This document shows positions 62,471 through 64,000 of a DNA stretch of 64,000 nt, one piece after another. Positions within the stretch are counted from its first letter, which is position 1, and the number at the start of each line of letters is the position of its first letter. Under the pieces are notes generated by a model, which was given only the letters and a program-made list of their open reading frames with translations, made no database searches and was not told the origin of the DNA. The stretch is from assembly GCA_045615545.1 (NCBI GenBank), contig JAZLFA010000067.1:1-64000 (forward strand), given 5' to 3'. The DNA comes from SIG220 sp045615545. Its GTDB lineage: Bacteria; Bacillota_I; Bacilli_A; RFN20; CAG-826. The translations under genes were made by a program, and so were the position numbers.

Positions 62471-63233
62471 ACACAATTTTTCATTAGTGCAAAAGATATG
62501 CTTTGCAGGCCTTTTAATCGCTATTGCAACTATCTTACAAAAAGTTGTCGCAATCAACTACATTTCTGTTGTTCCATTTTTAAGAGTTTCTTTAGGTGGA
62601 CCTGCCACAATTATCTTTGCCTCGATCTTTTTAGGACCATGGTTTGGCTTGCTTATTGGAGCTGCCTCTGATATCTTGGGATATTTCATTTTTGATCCGA
62701 AAACTATGGGTTTTTTCCCGCAAATCACGGCTATTTATGCTGTTTTAGGATTTGTTAGTTACTTTATTTTTAAATTAATAATGCTTGTGAAAAACAAAAA
62801 TCATATGCGCATTATTGAGTATATTTCTATTGCGTTAGTTGTTATAGGAACCTCTTTATTTATGGGTTTAAATAATCAGGTGACTTTATATGGCACAACA
62901 TACAACATTGAACTATGGCAAAAGATACTTATTCCTAGTCTTGGTGGCGCACTTTTTATTGTTTTAATTGTTGTTACTGAACTAACAAGTAAATTATTTG
63001 AAAAAAAGAACGATCCACGACTCGTTGCGAATCCACATCAAATATCATTTTCTTGCTTTCTCATTGAGATACTTGTCATGTTGTTATTTGGCACATTGAT
63101 GAAAGCGTGCGCATTTGGCTTTGCTACTTTTGGTGTGATCGTTATCTGCCAATTAATTGTTATGGTGATTAATGTACCTTTAAATACATTTATCATTTCT
63201 TATATTATGCTTTTAACAAAGGGGCTTAAATAA
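62445..63233 (+). CDS. folT: Folate ECF transporter S component FolT
   Basis: 262 residues, about 6 membrane helices. LRVSLGGPATIIFASIFLGPWFGLLIGAASDILGY is the FolT-type segment (shown in part: SLGGPATIIFASI, GAASDILGYF). GAAAGGGG precedes ATG 62445. Works with the shared ECF energising module, as RibU does. Confidence 0.9.
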   Translation: MMMFAPLLKHNFSLVQKICFAGLLIAIATILQKVVAINYISVVPFLRVSLGGPATIIFASIFLGPWFGLLIGAASDILGYFIFDPKTMGFFPQITAIYAVLGFVSYFIFKLIMLVKNKNHMRIIEYISIALVVIGTSLFMGLNNQVTLYGTTYNIELWQKILIPSLGGALFIVLIVVTELTSKLFEKKNDPRLVANPHQISFSCFLIEILVMLLFGTLMKACAFGFATFGVIVICQLIVMVINVPLNTFIISYIMLLTKGLK

Positions 63234-63234
63234 A

Positions 63235-63423
63235 ATGGAAGAAGAAAAAAATGTAACGGAAACAAATGAAGAACATACTGAAGCTGAAATACCTGAAGGA
63301 AAAGATGACTCAAAGATATCATTTCCTTGGGTAGGACTTATTATTACAGGTGTTCTTGTTATTGCTGCAATTATTTGTATAGTGGTTATTTTCCAATTTG
63401 GTGGGCCAGTAAATCCAAAATGA
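63235..63423 (+). CDS. Small acidic single-pass membrane protein
   Basis: 62 residues. Very acidic N-terminal 28 residues, then a membrane helix (about 31-53). Starts 1 bp after the folT stop and overlaps the next gene as ATGA, so it is translated in series with both. Family not recognised; possibly an accessory of the following secreted protein. Confidence 0.65.
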   Translation: MEEEKNVTETNEEHTEAEIPEGKDDSKISFPWVGLIITGVLVIAAIICIVVIFQFGGPVNPK

Positions 63424-64000
63424 TTAAGAAATTATTTTTATCATTTTTAATTGCATTAGGAATTGGTAGTCCTCTTTTTAATTTTGATAAAACCTATGCA
63501 TTGTTTAGTTATGATAATTATGTTTTAGAAGAAAAAGAAAATGGAAACAAGAAACTAGTTTCACTAAAAGATACATCTTCTCCTTTTTATTACATATATG
63601 AAAATAGCAAGATAGATGAAATTGGTCCTAATGCCTTTGCTAACGCTACTAATTCTTATAGTGTGATGATTTCTAACTACGTAAAAATTATTGATCAATC
63701 AGCTTTTTCTAATAAATTAAGTACAATTTATTTTACTGGCAGCGAACAAGAGTGGAATGATATTAATTATTCAACTAGCAAAAATGTGAATTTTTATGCA
63801 TGTGATGAAGGATTTATTAACTATTGGAACACCTATATTCGCCCTAATAAAGATACTAATATTTGTGAAACAGATCGTTTAGTGTATGGTGAAATGAAAA
63901 TGCTTTATGGTTCACTTAGTGAAGAACATAAAGTTAATGTCGATTGTTATGTTGATTTAAGCGGTTCTACAATTAAAGATTCAATTACGTATTTAGACGA
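63420..64000 (+). CDS. Secreted protein with BspA-type leucine-rich repeats (partial, runs off right edge)
   Basis: 193 codons visible, open to the window end. Signal peptide about 1-26 (KKLFLSFLIALGIG, cleavage near TYA). Two LRR_5/BspA-like units: IDEIGPNAFANA and IDQSAFSNKLSTIYFTGS, followed by EQEWNDI, a signature common in gut Firmicute BspA proteins. Likely surface or secreted binding protein. Its C-terminal anchor lies outside the window. Confidence 0.78.
   Translation, partial: MIKKLFLSFLIALGIGSPLFNFDKTYALFSYDNYVLEEKENGNKKLVSLKDTSSPFYYIYENSKIDEIGPNAFANATNSYSVMISNYVKIIDQSAFSNKLSTIYFTGSEQEWNDINYSTSKNVNFYACDEGFINYWNTYIRPNKDTNICETDRLVYGEMKMLYGSLSEEHKVNVDCYVDLSGSTIKDSITYLD

Noticed and set aside
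1..64000. CRISPR array
   Set aside because: No regularly spaced direct repeats and no cas genes were seen.
1..64000. Mycoplasma-type code with TGA as Trp
   Set aside because: Several genes end in TGA at family-typical lengths with overlapping ATGA starts downstream.

Overview
The window reads as chromosome of a low-GC, Bacilli-like Firmicute with a compact genome, probably an uncultured gut lineage of the RF39/Acholeplasmatales/Erysipelotrichales kind (placement is inference). Reasons: very AT-rich DNA, TGA used as a stop (sufC, sufU and rsmG end in TGA, so standard code 11 and not the Mycoplasma code), a sufCDSUB operon, ECF-type vitamin uptake components, and gene order that follows Bacillus subtilis in several blocks: hit/prsA/yhaM; cmk-der-gpsA-hup; dnaD-nth, recU and gpsB-rnpB; pgsA-cinA-recA-rny-ymdB-miaB-ymcA; argS-rpoE.

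Positions 1-15,050 are accessory. In order: a two-gene Fic module with an operator-like palindrome across its promoter; a LysR regulator divergent from ldhA and a glutathione peroxidase; a HipBA-type module with two matching operator-like palindromes; a membrane-anchored ComEC-like metallo-beta-lactamase-fold protein; two divergent, paralogous giant surface proteins separated by a serine recombinase; and a TnpB-only IS element that follows a broken methionine-sulfoxide-reductase gene.

Positions 15,050-64,000 are mostly housekeeping. They hold a flippase-like protein plus glycosyltransferase, recX, yhaM, hit, an acetyltransferase, two coupled lipoproteins (one PrsA-like), the Suf iron-sulfur operon running into mnmG-rsmG-parA (no parB), an FMN riboswitch with ribU, a ferredoxin of 59 residues, then cmk, der, gpsA, hup, a short CCA-transferase-like protein, dnaD, nth, recU, a DEDD exonuclease, gpsB, RNase P RNA, pgsA, cinA, recA, rny, ymdB, miaB, ymcA, miaA, tcdA, fhs, two fused ABC exporters, ychF, ispF, argS, rpoE, a CysQ/IMPase protein, tRNA-Gln(CTG), nfu, smpB, folC, folT and a truncated BspA-like surface protein at the right edge.

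The most interesting locus is 9,232-10,140. An Mpi/PinR-like serine recombinase lies between two near-identical 18-bp inverted repeats, each just upstream of one of the two divergent surface-protein genes. A strong TTGACA-17-TATATA promoter inside the segment points at only one of them. This is the layout expected of an invertible promoter that switches between two large carbohydrate-binding-like surface proteins, though the repeats differ at two central positions. A second theme is that many genes have a -10 box 6-8 nt before the start codon and no Shine-Dalgarno sequence, which suggests frequent leaderless transcripts. All assignments are by reading the sequence; no database search or folding program was run.
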